A DNA stretch of 64,000 nucleotides from Sepioteuthis lessoniana (GCA_963585895.1 OY757913.1:106020618-106084617); one strand, 5' to 3'. Counted from the first letter of the stretch, positions 21,056-32,104 are shown. The notes: generated by a model not told the origin, from the letters alone. Translations and numbers: made by a program.

Positions 21056-22606
21056 TGGGTTATATAATTAAGGAATGATTTTTTTTATATTAATCATTTT
21101 TTTGTTAATTGTATTTTATCAATCAGTTTGGTAAGGCTTTGAGTCATTTGGTGCAGTTTGACGCTCGAGCGGAAAGGATATGACAATCACCATTTGTCAT
21201 AATAAACCACCAGACAGGATATGGGGCTGGAGTGTGGATGACGTCATGCCCAGAAGAGATGGTCCTGAGAATTTTAGGATTTTGAAAATACGATACTTGG
21301 ATATCCGACCGCTGAGGCATAGAATTCGGTTTTCTATCGTTGAGGCATGCGGTTGAGTTTTTCGAATGTCGACCGGCAGAGATGAATTGAGATCTTAAAC
21401 ATCACAAGATGCGCCGCGCGTTGCGGTGGGGTCAGCATAGTATGGTTAGCATAGGCTTTTAGGTATTGTGTCTCTCTCTTCGTGTTGTCACGGACCGAAG
21501 CCAGAAATTAATAAGCCGTTCGTATCTGAAACAACTGAGTCCGCCTGTATTTGTATATGCATTTGTATAAGTATTGTATTACTGTTGTGATTGATATCAG
21601 TAGTATACAACAATTGAACACGGTTAAATAATTTCAAATATTGTTATCCAACATTAAGAATTAAGTTTACAAAGTTTCAAATATTGTTCTCTCTGTGCAG
21701 TTGACCCTCAGTCACCGCCTTCTAACACATTTAAGATAAAATAGGGTTGAGTGCTTGTTTGCTTCAAAAGAAATTTGAAGGACACGGCTGGGGAAATTAT
21801 ATACGTGCTAGAGCTTTAGGCAATCAATCTATTGATCGTATACGGCCTTTCTGACTTCCTGTCTAGATCAATTAAGACCAAAGAGAAATGTTGCAAGTCA
21901 CGTGACGACTTAGTTGTCGAGTCAGGGACTACTCTGCTACAAGGATTCCGATTTTAGGCATTAAAGTTCGGCATCCACAGCCAACAGGTGGCCTCGGTCG
22001 TAGGGTTTTACCTCTACGCTGATGTGCAGATGGTGCATGATACAGCCCCAGGCAAGAGTGCTGATCTGAATGTACATGTGTGATTCTCTCATTTTGGATA
22101 CGAAGAGGTTGATTAATTTCTGGCTTCCATCCTTCGCGACACGAGGAGAGAGACACACAAATCATAAAACCATATACTAACCATACTATGTTGACCCCTC
22201 CCTCTCAACGCACGGTCCATCTTGTGGTTTCCAAGTTCTCAAACCACCTCCGCCAGTCGAGGCCCAAACTAATCTGTTTGATCAAAACCGAATAACCCAC
22301 CTGCGCGTTTTAACAGTAGAAGCTCAACTAAACTGTTTTTCAAAACTCTCAGGACCATCTCTTCCGGGCATGACGTCATCTACCCATTCAATTCAATCCA
22401 ACGGTCGTCCAGCCTCATTTCCTGTCTAGAGGTTTATTATGACAGATAATGATTGTCATATCTTTTCCCACGCGGGCGTAAGACCGCACCATCTGACTGT
22501 TGCACCTGAACTAAGAGACACCGAGTCATTAAAAGCCTTAACAGTGAAATAATATAATTAATGCAAAATGATTAATATACAAAAATCATTACCTTATTTA
22601 TATAGC
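21056..22606. mobile_element. Inverted pair of LTR-like sequences (LTR retrotransposon fossil)
   Basis: The left arm (21056-21535, plus) and right arm (22115-22606, minus) share, in the same order, TATATTAATCATT, AAAGGATATGACAATCA, TGTCATAATAAACC, GATGACGTCATGCCC, GAGATGGTCCTGAGA, CATAGTATGGTTAG, TGTGTCTCTCTC and AGCCAGAAATTAAT. A CRE-like TGACGTCA and a downstream polyadenylation-like region fit an LTR. The 3' part is related to the LTR-like copies at 51110 and 523. A spacer of about 580 bp lies between the arms. It reads as a rearranged fossil with no gag or pol beside it; clade not assignable. Confidence 0.65.
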
Positions 22607-22771
22607 ACAAAAGCAGAAGGAAAACGCTTCAAAGTTGACCTTATGTCACACCTTAAAAAAGGAGAAGGATGAATACACAGATTTGTCACCTTGAAAAACC
22701 TAAACAACCCGGTCTACTTTTCTATTATTCAGCTGAAAAGTAAATAGCCTGGTACATGATTTGATGGTTTG

Positions 22772-23010
22772 GTTTCTTTGTTTAATGGCATATCAACCTT
22801 TGTAGGTTATTTAATTCCAAAGCCATTCTCCATGAAGAATAGTAGTAGTACTATTTAACCCGTAGCTGGGTGGATAAGGAGGCTCATGACTTTCCCAAGG
22901 GTATTAGCCCGAAAGTGAACGTAATAGCACGATTGGAGTAAGAACTCGCTTACTATGATCCTGCAGTCCATCGCTTTTACCATTACACCAGGAGGACATC
23001 CGCTATAGGA
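22772..23010 (-). mobile_element. SINE-A copy
   Basis: On the plus strand it begins with the complement of the tail (TTTAATGGCATATCAACC) and ends with the complement of the tRNA-like head (ACCATTACACCAGGAGGACA). The body (GACTTTCCCAAGGGTATTAG) is complete. Confidence 0.8.
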
Positions 23011-23654
23011 TTTGAACTCACGCTGCTAATTTCACACGACAATAACTGATACGCTACCGGCTTTCACATTATATTATTACTATTTTATTATTTTTTTCTC
23101 TTACGTATACTTGCGACGTTTCACATAGCAGCAGGTAATGGACACAGGGAGAGGAGTAGTAGGAGGTTGCCAACCGGAAACTCTTGGAGTTTATAATAAT
23201 TAGACCCTTTTTGCCCACCGGCACGAAATGGAAGGCTGGACCGTTTGGATTGAAACAACACAGTCGGAGCAGAGACCGAAGCGTAAAGCGTAAACAGAAA
23301 TGTTACACAAAGGATTGAAAAGAGTTGAAAAGAGACATGCAGCGTCAACAGTTGGAAAGAAAAGGCACGACAACGTGCGAAAAAAAATGGGCAACAAAGA
23401 GAAAGCCTGATAGAATATTATTTTCGATCATGCCTACATGTGGAGTATTCGCATTATAAACCATACATCAGATAAGTTCTATTCGTATATCTCTTGAACT
23501 GTATTACATGATTCTCTTAATTTGTTTGTTGAATACAAACGGAATAAATGAATGTTATATGTTGTTGAAATAGCCGCAGTGTTTAATTCTATTTAGCTAG
23601 TCATAATGATGCGTTGTTTAAGTGCAATAATTCATTAACCTGTTGTCAATACTT
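23011..23654. other. Unassigned sequence
   Basis: No recognised gene. Minus-strand frames of 65-75 codons at 23121-23397 have no family resemblance. Confidence 0.4.
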
Positions 23655-23828
23655 GCCCAGTAGGCTGGGACTGTAGAATACACCGACTGCTTCTCTGCAG
23701 TGTCCTGGATATGACACTAAACAATCAGATGGTGAGGTTCCAGTAATGCAGGAGATTTACGGAATGTGGAGCACTCCTTCATTGCCATCGCTCCGAGGTC
23801 ATTTGGATAGTCACTACCCGTCCGCCAA
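23655..23828 (+). mobile_element. SINE-D, 5' half
   Basis: Head GGCTGGGACTGTAGAATAC, ACCGACTGCTTCTCTGCAG, then GACACTAAACAATCAGATGG and GAGGTTCCAGTAATGCAGG. It stops at 23828, where a minus-strand LINE fragment begins. Confidence 0.75.
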
Positions 23829-23831
23829 CTT

Positions 23832-24165
23832 CCTAGTCCTCCAGGCCTTTTAATAATCTTTTAGTTATTGTGCCAAAAGCACCAATCACAATTGGCACAA
23901 TCGTCACTTTCATGTTCCACAACTTTTTCAATTCTCTAACAAGGTCGAGGTACTTATCCTTCTTTTCACATTCTTTTATATTTATTCTACGGTTCGCCAG
24001 GACAGCAAAGTCGACAATTTTGTATATTGTCTTTTTTTTTTGTTGTTGATTATAATAAGGTCTGGTCTTCTGGCCGGGATTAGGTGATCCATTTGTGTGT
24101 TAAAGTCATATAGGAGTTTATGTGTGTCATTTTCTGGGACAGGTGCTTGGTTGTGCATTAATAGC
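23832..24165 (-). pseudogene. 3' end of an R2/R4-type LINE (restriction-like endonuclease)
   Basis: The minus-strand frames give MHNQAPVPENDTHKLLYDFN, DHLIPARRPDLIIINNKKK and, after a frame break, KIVDFAVLANRRINIKECEK, KDKYLDLVRELKKLWNMKV, VTIVPIVIGAFGTITKRLLK. The RPD...D motif is that of the C-terminal endonuclease found in R2/R4-type LINEs, downstream of reverse transcriptase. The reverse transcriptase part is absent, so this is a 5'-truncated copy. A plus-strand relative lies at the right edge of the window (63140-64000). Confidence 0.75.
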
Positions 24166-24375
24166 ACCCGTGAAATATCCCAACGAGCCAACTTAGGAAA
24201 TAGGACGAGTAATGAATTTTTATTAGTTTACTTACTACGCTTTCGCAGAAGTATTCGAGACATGGAATATAAAAATATTGAGAATATCGTCCGGACACGT
24301 GAGAATGACGTAAGAAATATGGTGGCTATCGTCCGGAACGCAACATTTCTAATACCGAACCGAACCGAACACAGA

Positions 24376-24379
<4 letters not shown>

Positions 24380-24428
<49 letters not shown>

Positions 24429-24655
24429 GCGGTCTTCTCTCTTTCTTTCTCTCATCTTCCTGAGTATCTCTCTATATATTTGCCTCTTCCTCTTTGTCTC
24501 CTTCTCTCATCTCCCGTAATATCGACCCTTCTATCCATCTTTCTATCTACCTCTTTTGCCCACAGTTTTGCTACTATTGCTTTTTTGTTTTTTTGTTGTT
24601 TTTTTTTTTTGGTGGGGTTGGTTTTTTTGGGGTTTTTTTTTTTTGGAAGGTGTGA
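24380..24655 (+). repeat. (TC)n(TA)n microsatellite and T-rich tract
   Basis: TC run (24379-24408) then TA (24409-24429), a pyrimidine-rich stretch, and T/G runs at 24580-24646. Open frames on both strands here are low-complexity artefacts. Confidence 0.9.
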
Positions 24656-24670
24656 ATATACAGACACTTA

Positions 24671-25619
24671 GCACAGTCATGGGTCCATGAATTTTCTCTC
24701 CATTTTTACATAGTAATTTCACTATTCCAAGTTTAACAACTTTCCAATACCTTTTGTACTTTGCAAGTTTTTCTTTTTATCCAATGCTATATATATATAT
24801 ATATATAAGAAGAAGAAATGAATAGTATTCTATTAAACAAAATTCCACTTATTTGTTTCTGTATGAATAAGTTTCGATTAATTAATCCTCTTGAAAATTA
24901 AACAAAGTCACTCAAAGCAAGTGAGTGTTGGGCTCCTTAAAATCGAATTTTTACATTTTCTATTCTCCCTTTTTTAAAACTCTTCTAGAGGTCAAGTGAG
25001 TCCACATACAAAATTTCATCAAAAAGTTGTCCTCTAGCCAACAAGCCTGGAGGTAGAATGTTTTCTTTCGGAATAAATTTCATTCTCTAAGATTCGGTAA
25101 CCCCATGATGTTGAAGGTAGAGGGAAGGGCTTGTTTTCAAAAGTCATTTTTTATTTGATTTCTTGTCAAATTAGACTTTCCTGGATAATAAAATATTCGG
25201 TAAACCCTCAGAAAATTCTGTGATCATTTTTATTCCTCACAGATGATCATGTAATGTAATCTAATTCAGGAACTTACTCTTCATGAGTTCAAACTAGGCC
25301 ATAAATATTTGTTATGTGAATGGTGAAGGCGCAGTTGATCATGGTACGATTTCTAGATGGTCCATGAAATTTGGGTTGGCTTGCAAGTATCTTGACGATT
25401 AGCAAGGTCAGGTAGGCCTATAACTATCGATTCCAAGGCCGTACTCCAAGACATAGTTGGAAATCCAGCAAGTAGAACTTAAAAAGTAGTGTATCCGGCG
25501 AGATCGGCATCTGACTGTCCAGTGTTGTTCACCGCCTTCACAACCTCAGCAAAAGTATCAGGATCTGTCAAGTTGTTCCGTATATTACCAAAATATTAGA
25601 AAACCTTTGGCTAACACTA

Positions 25620-25620
<1 letters not shown>
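24671..25620. other. Unassigned sequence
   Basis: A short TA run lies at 24789-24806. No gene or repeat was recognised in the rest. Confidence 0.4.

Positions 25621-25681
<61 letters not shown>
25621..25681. repeat. (TA)n microsatellite
   Basis: Pure TA run of about 60 bp. Confidence 0.95.
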
Positions 25682-25683
<2 letters not shown>

Positions 25684-26206
25684 TCTCAAAAGTAAAATAT
25701 TTTCAGTTCATTATAGATTTGTCATGTACTGTGTAAAAAATTATATCAATGATTAAATCATTTGTTAATAAAATAAAAAGAACGAGAAAATAATGAATGT
25801 AAACAGTTGTGTATATTCTAACAACAAGATATTCTAATTAACATATAAAAGGAATAATAAAATGTGAAAGAAATTTTAAAGAAGGAAAAATAAAAGAAAG
25901 AAGGTTAATGGAAAGTTATAGAAAGTGTGCGCGAGTTAAAATAAGAAGCTATAATTATTTGAATGTTTTTCATTTAGGAGCACTTGAAGATTACAGTTTG
26001 AAAGAGCTCTTGAATAATTATTGGAACACCCTATGAGGTAAAAGGAATTCACTTGTGGACTTTCGTCAAGATTTGCACTGAAACTTAGGAGCTCATATGT
26101 ACCAAGAGAGCTGATGAAGCAAATTATTAATCTTATGTGTATATAATATTCTCCATTTGCTTATGAGTTTATATGCTTGTTGTATTAACTCAAAGGTTAA
26201 TTGGGG
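25682..26206. other. Unassigned AT-rich sequence
   Basis: A-rich plus strand; nothing recognised. Confidence 0.4.
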
Positions 26207-26440
26207 GTGTCCTCGTGGTGTAATGGTTAAAACGATGGACTGTGGAATCGTAGTACACGAGTTCGTACTCCAGTAATGCTATTACGTTAACTTTCGGGCA
26301 AATACCCTTGGGAAAGGTATGAACCCCCTTATCCTCCCAGCTATGGGTTAAATAGTACCACTACTGTTCTTCTAGGAGAATAGATTTGGCATTAAATAAC
26401 CTACAAAGGTTGATATGCCATCAAACAAAAGAAACCAAAC
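26207..26440 (+). mobile_element. SINE-A, best-preserved copy
   Basis: GGGGTGTCCTCGTGGTGTAA, TGGTTAAAACGATGGAC, the B-box-like GAGTTCGTACTCC, body GGGAAAGGTATGAACCCCC, CTATGGGTTAAATAGTACC, and tail TTGGCATTAAATAACC...TTGATATGCCATCAAAC followed by AAACCAAACC. I use it as the reference for the family. Pol III-type internal promoter boxes are inferred from the tRNA resemblance. Confidence 0.85.
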
Positions 26441-26786
26441 CAAACCATCAAAGTTTGATTGACTTTACATGTCACTATGGATCTTGACGTGTAAACACCC
26501 GACCACTTCAAAAGGTTTTCGGATTATTTTATTTTTTAAGTGATCGGGTTGCTCGGGCTCGCCCAAAAAGCAAATAAAATTAGCATTTGTTGGAATGAAT
26601 GTGAAGACTCCTCGTCGGAAAAATGCCTCGTCATTTTCTTACTGTAAATTAATGGCTATCGTCTTAATTAATGGCTATCGGCTATCGTCTTAATTAATGG
26701 CTATCGGCTATATTGAAACCAAATAAAACCGTCACTCAGGCCATAGATTCTATTGACACGGAGAATATTTTTCAATAGCCTTTTAA
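26441..26786. other. Unassigned sequence with a short duplication
   Basis: TTAATTAATGGCTATCG is repeated three times at 26646-26711. Nothing else recognised. Confidence 0.5.
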
Positions 26787-26787
26787 C

Positions 26788-26823
<36 letters not shown>

Positions 26824-26945
26824 CGGTGGGAGAGAGATAGATATGAAAGAAGTGAGATAGCTATGAACAAAGAGACATAGATAGATAGATAGATAGATAT
26901 GAGCTGAGTTAGCTAGCTAGCTAGCTAGTTAGATAGATAGATCCA
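26787..26945. repeat. (GATA)n microsatellites with (GCTA)n
   Basis: GATA runs at 26787-26823, 26876-26898 and 26931-26942, with a GCTA run at 26910-26930. Confidence 0.95.
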
Positions 26946-27223
26946 AAATAGATTTATAAATATACAGACAGACGGATAAAAAGCATCAATTGTATATTTT
27001 TAACAAGTGGAATAGAGCCATTATTCTTAATAAGAAGAAAAACCATACTGTTTTTTTTTTGTTATCTATATCTTTACACAAACTTGCATTAAAAAATTCT
27101 GTCTAAACGAACAGTACTTGATGAATTCGATTTTGTTGTATTATTTATGTTTGAACTTCATATATCTTTTCTTAGGAGAGCGTTTACACTACGTTGATTG
27201 AATATAATTCACTATTAATCTGT

Positions 27224-27403
27224 GGACCCCCACACACAGCCGTACAAAACAGGACGACCAGCACGAACATACATTTAGCAACTATGTGAGGATACGGGAT
27301 GTTGTCCAGATGACCTGCCTGAGCCGATGAACGATAGGGAAAAGTGGCGAGAGAGGGTCAGGGATATCCGTGCTTCCAGCACGACATGATGATGATGATG
27401 ATG
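27224..27403 (+). mobile_element. RTE LINE, 180-bp 3' fragment with target-site duplication
   Basis: Starts at GGACCCCCACACACAGCC and runs to the GATGATGATGATGAT tail. It encodes only the last ~55 residues of the RTE protein (CEDTGCCPDDLPE-like). ATTAATCTGT flanks it at 27214-27223 and 27404-27413, so it is a dead-on-arrival insertion. Confidence 0.85.
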
Positions 27404-27413
27404 ATTAATCTGT

Positions 27414-27804
27414 ATTATTAATAGAAAATCATTCAAAGCTTCAACAGATTTAATACTTGTTTAAACATATGTGGTTTATGATATATCTATCCAGAAAAAT
27501 GCTGGGGTATTTTGCACTATATATATATATATTGACCATGTAGGAATTATTTTCATAATGATCGCTCTATGTTATGTATTGAGCACTTTATTACGTTTTA
27601 GCTAAGGTAATTCTGTCTGTGTTTTTTTTTTCTTTTGACTAGACATATGTGCTTTTTGATTATTTTCAAGTAGCACGTGTGCTTTTCGACTTCTCTTTTT
27701 TACTGAGGTCTTTTTTTTTCATAAAAATCATTTTGTAGAATTTGCAAATTGTTTAATCTGGGTTTTTTACGCCAACAGAATTATAGAATAGATAGATAAT
27801 AATG

Positions 27805-27838
<34 letters not shown>

Positions 27839-27956
27839 AAAGAGAAAAAGACTGACATGAAGAGAGAGGTGTACATTACCAGCTTATCTGACGATTGAAA
27901 ACTTAAAACTCGGAAGCCTGAATATAATGCCGCCTTATATTCTCAAATATTGGTTA
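27414..27956. other. Unassigned sequence
   Basis: Contains a (TA)n(GA)n tract at 27806-27838. Otherwise nothing recognised. Confidence 0.45.
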
Positions 27957-28013
27957 AGATAGATAGATAGATAGATAGATAGGAAGGAAGTGATAGATAG
28001 ATAGATAGATAGA
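27957..28013. repeat. (GATA)n microsatellite
   Basis: Two GATA runs separated by GGAAGGAAGT; ends at the MITE-like element. Confidence 0.95.
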
Positions 28014-28015
28014 TT

Positions 28016-28486
28016 CAAACAAGTTTTGTTAAAGACGATAGAACTCTGTTAAATATTTAACTTTTTTTCAAGACTCCTTATTTTTTTAGTGTCTGGATCT
28101 AGACGCTAAAGGAATTATCCCACCTGTTCTGCCTAAGCGCTTTCGACCATACTTTTGATCGTCATCAGGGGTAGTGTTGTGTAGTTCACTATTTTTTTTT
28201 AGTTTTTCCTGTTTTAATAATTTGTAGCGTTTTGTTTTGAAGTTGTCGGTTGGAACATTTTCAACGTTTTGTTTTAAAACCTTTGGTTGGAAAAAGGTTA
28301 GTGATTTTTAGTTATCTAAACAGTCAATGATGACAACAAAAAGAATGGTCGGAGGCGTTTAGTCAGAAAATATGGGACAATTCCTTTACCATGTAGATTC
28401 CGACACTAGAAAAATAACTAGGAGTCTTTAAAAAATGAAATTAGAAATAATAAACAGTGTTCAATCGTCTTTAACAAAACTTGCTT
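28016..28486. mobile_element. MITE-like element with ~105-bp terminal inverted repeats
   Basis: The left arm (28019-28122) and right arm (28373-28484) are diverged reverse complements. They share AAGTTTTGTTAAAGACGAT, AGACTCCT, AGTGTC and GGTAAAGGAATT/GCTAAAGGAATT. The ~250-bp centre carries CTTTTGATCGTCATCAGGGG and has no open frame. Long inverted repeats and small size suggest a non-autonomous DNA transposon; the arms differ enough to make it old. Confidence 0.7.
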
Positions 28487-28488
28487 AA

Positions 28489-29070
28489 ATGATTATCCAC
28501 CGGAGTACATCACTTATGAGTTCGTCCCAACATCACCAGCAGAGTCCTGCATGCCTAGTTCGTCTAACTGTGATAATTTTCGTGATGGGTGGTCGGTGGT
28601 CATGCAGCTGCTGTTTTTTGGGGTGTTGCTTCCAGGACTTATTCAATACAGTTCGCAGCATAATTGCTGCCAAGGTTTTTTTTCCCATACGTTTAGATAG
28701 TGTCCAGGTAGTACATCCATATAGCAGTATTGACACGACTTCTGCTTGGAAAAAACTGCGTTTCCTTTTATTGGTCAGGTCTGACTTCCATAAGACTGAT
28801 AGTCTATCGATAGCTGCCCATGACTTTGCTAGTCGTTCGTTGAGGTTTTTCTCTGTTGATGAGACGCTGCGTCAAAGGTAGCTGAACTTGTCCACTAGTT
28901 TCAGAGAACTACCATTTATTGTGGAGATGCCTCCTCTTAGATTAAATCTCATCTATTCTGTTTTGTCTGTGTTGACATGGAGGCCTATACCACTTGCTGC
29001 TCGTTCCGGACTCTGTTGCCGGGATTCGGCTTCGGCGGGTGTATTTACTAGAAGTGCTTTGCCATCGGCG
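28489..29070 (-). pseudogene. RTE LINE remnant, second lineage
   Basis: The minus strand reads, in broken frames, ERAASGIGLHVNTDKTE, GGISTINGSSLKLVDKFSYL, SSTEKNLNERLAKSWAAIDR, LSVLWKSDLTNKRKRSFFQ, ILLYGCTTWTLSKRM, TVLNKSWKQHPKKQQL and VRRTRHAGLCW. This is the thumb and C-terminal part of the RTE protein with many substitutions relative to the copy at 4374, hence a distinct older lineage. It has neither palm motifs nor a GAT tail. It is cut off exactly where the MITE-like element ends. Confidence 0.8.
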
Positions 29071-29074
29071 TAAC

Positions 29075-29384
29075 GTAAATAACTAAAAATGGCTAAATCA
29101 TAAAAAAAAAACGTATGTAAATTGATATATCATTACATTAAAAATTAGAAAACTATAGCCGGGGGGAGAAAAAGAAACATCATAACGTCGGCTTTCCTTC
29201 ATATTAAATTCTACACTTTGGATTACTTTGTTTTTCAGGTGGCGGGTCTGCAGACTGTTATCTACAAAATACGTGTACAAGTCAATTTAAAATTTTATCG
29301 GAAACTACAAACTTGTTTGGGTGGGCTTAAACGTTCATAAGTTGAGAAGTTTATATGTGGATGAGTTGCTAAAATACTGGATAA
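29075..29384. other. Sequence holding an old interspersed repeat
   Basis: 29160-29245 matches 12284-12380 in inverted orientation (TTCATATTAAATTCTACAC, GGATTACTTTGTTTTTC). The rest is unassigned. Confidence 0.4.
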
Positions 29385-29572
29385 CGACAACGTAACAAGC
29401 AAGTTGGAACTCCACTCACGCTATTACGTTCACTTTTGGACTAATGCCCTCGGGAAAGGTGTGAACCCGCCAGCTATAGGTTAAATAGCCCAACTAGAGA
29501 TATTCTACTCGGATGCCTTTGGTATTAAATAACTCAGGAAGGTTGGTATGCCATTAAACAAAATAAATACAA
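29385..29572 (+). mobile_element. SINE-A, 5'-truncated
   Basis: Body GGAAAGGTGTGAACCCGCC and AGCTATAGGTTAAATAGCCC, and tail GGTATTAAATAACTCAGG...GGTATGCCATTAAAC. The head is reduced to traces (GGAACTCCACTCACGC). Confidence 0.65.
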
Positions 29573-29589
29573 AATCGAATTTAACAAAT

Positions 29590-30160
29590 TGACTCTAAAC
29601 TGAGCCATCAATCAAAAGATGCACCTGTGTAAATAAGCAGAAAAACAGCGAAAAAGGTGCATCCGGTCGAAGATATCGGAATATCACCTTGACCTATGGA
29701 CGTGGTTGAATTCGGTGCAGATGCGTACGCTCACAGGAAGCACGTGGATGTCAAACAATTATATAACCAGGTGCCACAGACAGCTTGAGTCAGTCAGTTC
29801 GAGTTGCAGTTCCAGTTGCTGTTGCAGTCAGTTGGGGACAAGATGCCAGCGTGAGAATCAGCTTGCAGACTGAGGGCTTGCGGCCGTCAGTGACCCATGT
29901 TTGAGCAGCCCAGCCAGGACGCGAAAGAAGTGCTGCTATGTTCAGAAGAACTTTGTGTCAACATGTAGCCGTCTGTCCCCGTCTCCAACACAACCAACAT
30001 CAGCCCTTTCGAATAAAGTGTGAGAGGTATATTTATATAAAGAAGTGTGTTCCTTCGTTCATTGAAGTTCGTCATTATTGTTGACTATGTTTCTGCTTGT
30101 ATTATGTATATGTATGGTTGTGACTTTACAACACGAAATTCTCGAGATAGTGACATATGT
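29590..30160 (+). mobile_element. Possible solo LTR (LTR retrotransposon fossil)
   Basis: TTATATAACC (TATA-like, 29759) is followed 250 bp later by TTCGAATAAAGTG (polyadenylation-like, 30008) and by a possible end near CTCGAGATAGTGACA at 30140-30154. It has promoter-to-polyA spacing typical of an LTR, but I find no partner copy, no flanking duplication and no internal region. An unrelated promoter-like sequence remains possible. Confidence 0.35.
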
Positions 30161-30334
30161 ACAGTTGCTGCTTTTTTTTTCAGTAGAGTCCAAGCACTGC
30201 AAAAACGACGAGAGAATCGTGCGAACTGGACTACGTGGAAAACATACCTCATATTCCATGAGAGTATCTTGGTCAGCCAATGAACTCTTCAAATGAACCA
30301 CATATTTATTAGTTTGATGTTTTATCTTGTTTGG

Positions 30335-30470
30335 TTTGGTTTGATTTGGTTTCTTTGTTTTAATGGCATATCAACTTTCGTAGGTTTTTTAATGCCAAAA
30401 TCATTCTCCGAGAAGAACAGTAGTACTATTTAACCCATAGCTTGGAGGATAAGGGAGTTCATAGTTTTAT
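30335..30470 (-). mobile_element. SINE-A, 3' fragment
   Basis: Complement of the tail (AATGGCATATCAACTTTCG) and body (AGTAGTACTATTTAACCC, ATAGCTTGGAGGATAAGGG). Confidence 0.65.
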
Positions 30471-31191
30471 CTGGTGTTATTCGGCAAATTCACAATAAAT
30501 TTATATAATCTTATTGTTATTTATATCTAATTCTTAATTTCAAACGTATTGCCATGACTTGTAAGAAAATATATTACGTCAACAGAAGAACAAAAGAATA
30601 TAAAGTTATGAGGTGCCAGGAATGCAACTTTTAAAATTGCCTAAAAGTTAAACGGAGATTAAAGAACAGTAAAACAAAATTATAAAAAAAAAAAAGAAAG
30701 AAAAAGAAGAAGAAAAACTGATTTTAAGAAGACTAGAAAATGATGTCTGAGAATAACGAAAAGGGTAAAAAGCGAGAAGGTTTGATTGAAAGAAAGAAAA
30801 TATTTGATGGAGACGCCATGAACGGAAAGAAAAGATGCAGAATAAGAAGAACATTGCCTAAAGAAATTAGAACAAGTTTTCGCTTTTAAGTAAACCTTAC
30901 AAAAGGAAACACAAGGATATTCATGAAAATAATATACAAAGGCACTTTTAGTGATGGATGTAGAGTCACAAAGAAGGCGCTTATTATAGGATTTCTATAA
31001 GTTCATCTTTTGATTACTCTGTTTCAGTGCATTATCATGAAGTTTTGTTGATAGTACGGATTCCCTTGATCATTTCTCCACATCCGTCTCTGTCAATCAT
31101 CTCCCTTGGGAGATTCTCAGGACTGCATCCAGTGTCTGCTCAGGCCTGATATCACTTGTCGGCCAAAACTGGTGTCACCATATGTCAATAG
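30471..31191. other. Unassigned A-rich sequence
   Basis: Purine-rich plus strand at 30650-30880; no gene recognised. Confidence 0.4.
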
Positions 31192-31605
31192 ATTTGGTTT
31201 GGTTTGGTTTGGTTTTGTGGCATATAAACTATTGTAGGTTATCTAATGCCAAATCCATTTTTATACATATAAAACCATATTTCAAATAATTCTGTTTATG
31301 ATAAGTACAGTTTAAATGTCAGAAACAGTTCTTTTTCAAACAACATAAGTACACAATTATTATTTTTACACACAGTTCAATGTAAAACAGTTAATTTTAA
31401 ATAATTCAGTTTAGCGTAATAATAGTTTAGTTCTATTTGACCAATAGATATGACCCTATCAGGTGCTACCACACCGGGAAAGAGCTAACTGGAGCATTGG
31501 TATTAAAGGGGTACTCCGCATTACCTGAAGCTCCAGCATCACTAGAATCTCACTATCAGATTGTTTGGTGTCATATCCTGGGCACTTGTTAGGGGGAGTC
31601 TTGTT
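31192..31605 (-). mobile_element. SINE-D copy
   Basis: On the plus strand: GGTTTGGTTTGGTTTTGTGG, TATTGTAGGTTATCTAATGC, repeated internal AATAATTCAGTTTA text, GACCCTATCAGGTGCTACC, and ATTGTTTGGTGTCATATCC near the head. It overlaps the end of the old RTE remnant. Confidence 0.7.
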
Positions 31606-32104
31606 CGTCTTACTAGGTTAGTTATGTGATAGGAAGTAAGATGCCGTACAGCTACTGTTTCCGGAGGTGCTGCTTTTAGAATTTGTTTAAAACAGCACGC
31701 ATTATTCGTCTGTAGATCCACTCTAGGTTTTTCCAAAAGTATTGTGAGGGTTGAGGTGGTGCAACCATACGGTAGTACGGATACGTCTATAGTATAGAAG
31801 AAACTCCGTCTTATTTTATCAGAGCGATAAGATATTGGTATGATGGAGAACCCGGCAGTAGCAGTTCAGGCATTTTCTTAGCATTGGTTGACATTGCTTT
31901 CAGTAGATGGGATATTGCTAACGCGGTATGTGAAATGGTTTATGAATTTGTGAATCCCTCCATTTAATGACGTGATGGCTTCATCATGTTTAAAACACAT
32001 GAATTCCGTTATTGCCGATTTCAGATAGATGCCAATGCATCTTTCTGCCTGCTTCAGGTAGTGCACTAGAGGTTCGGTTTGAGGGGCTCGGTAGATCATA
32101 TATT

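Noticed and set aside
21929-22165. Minus-strand 65-78-codon frames with CIMHHLHISVEVK
   Set aside because: They lie in the spacer and arm of the inverted LTR-like pair and have no recognisable domain.
28489-29073. Plus-strand frames of 130 and 61 codons
   Set aside because: They are shadows of the minus-strand RTE remnant.
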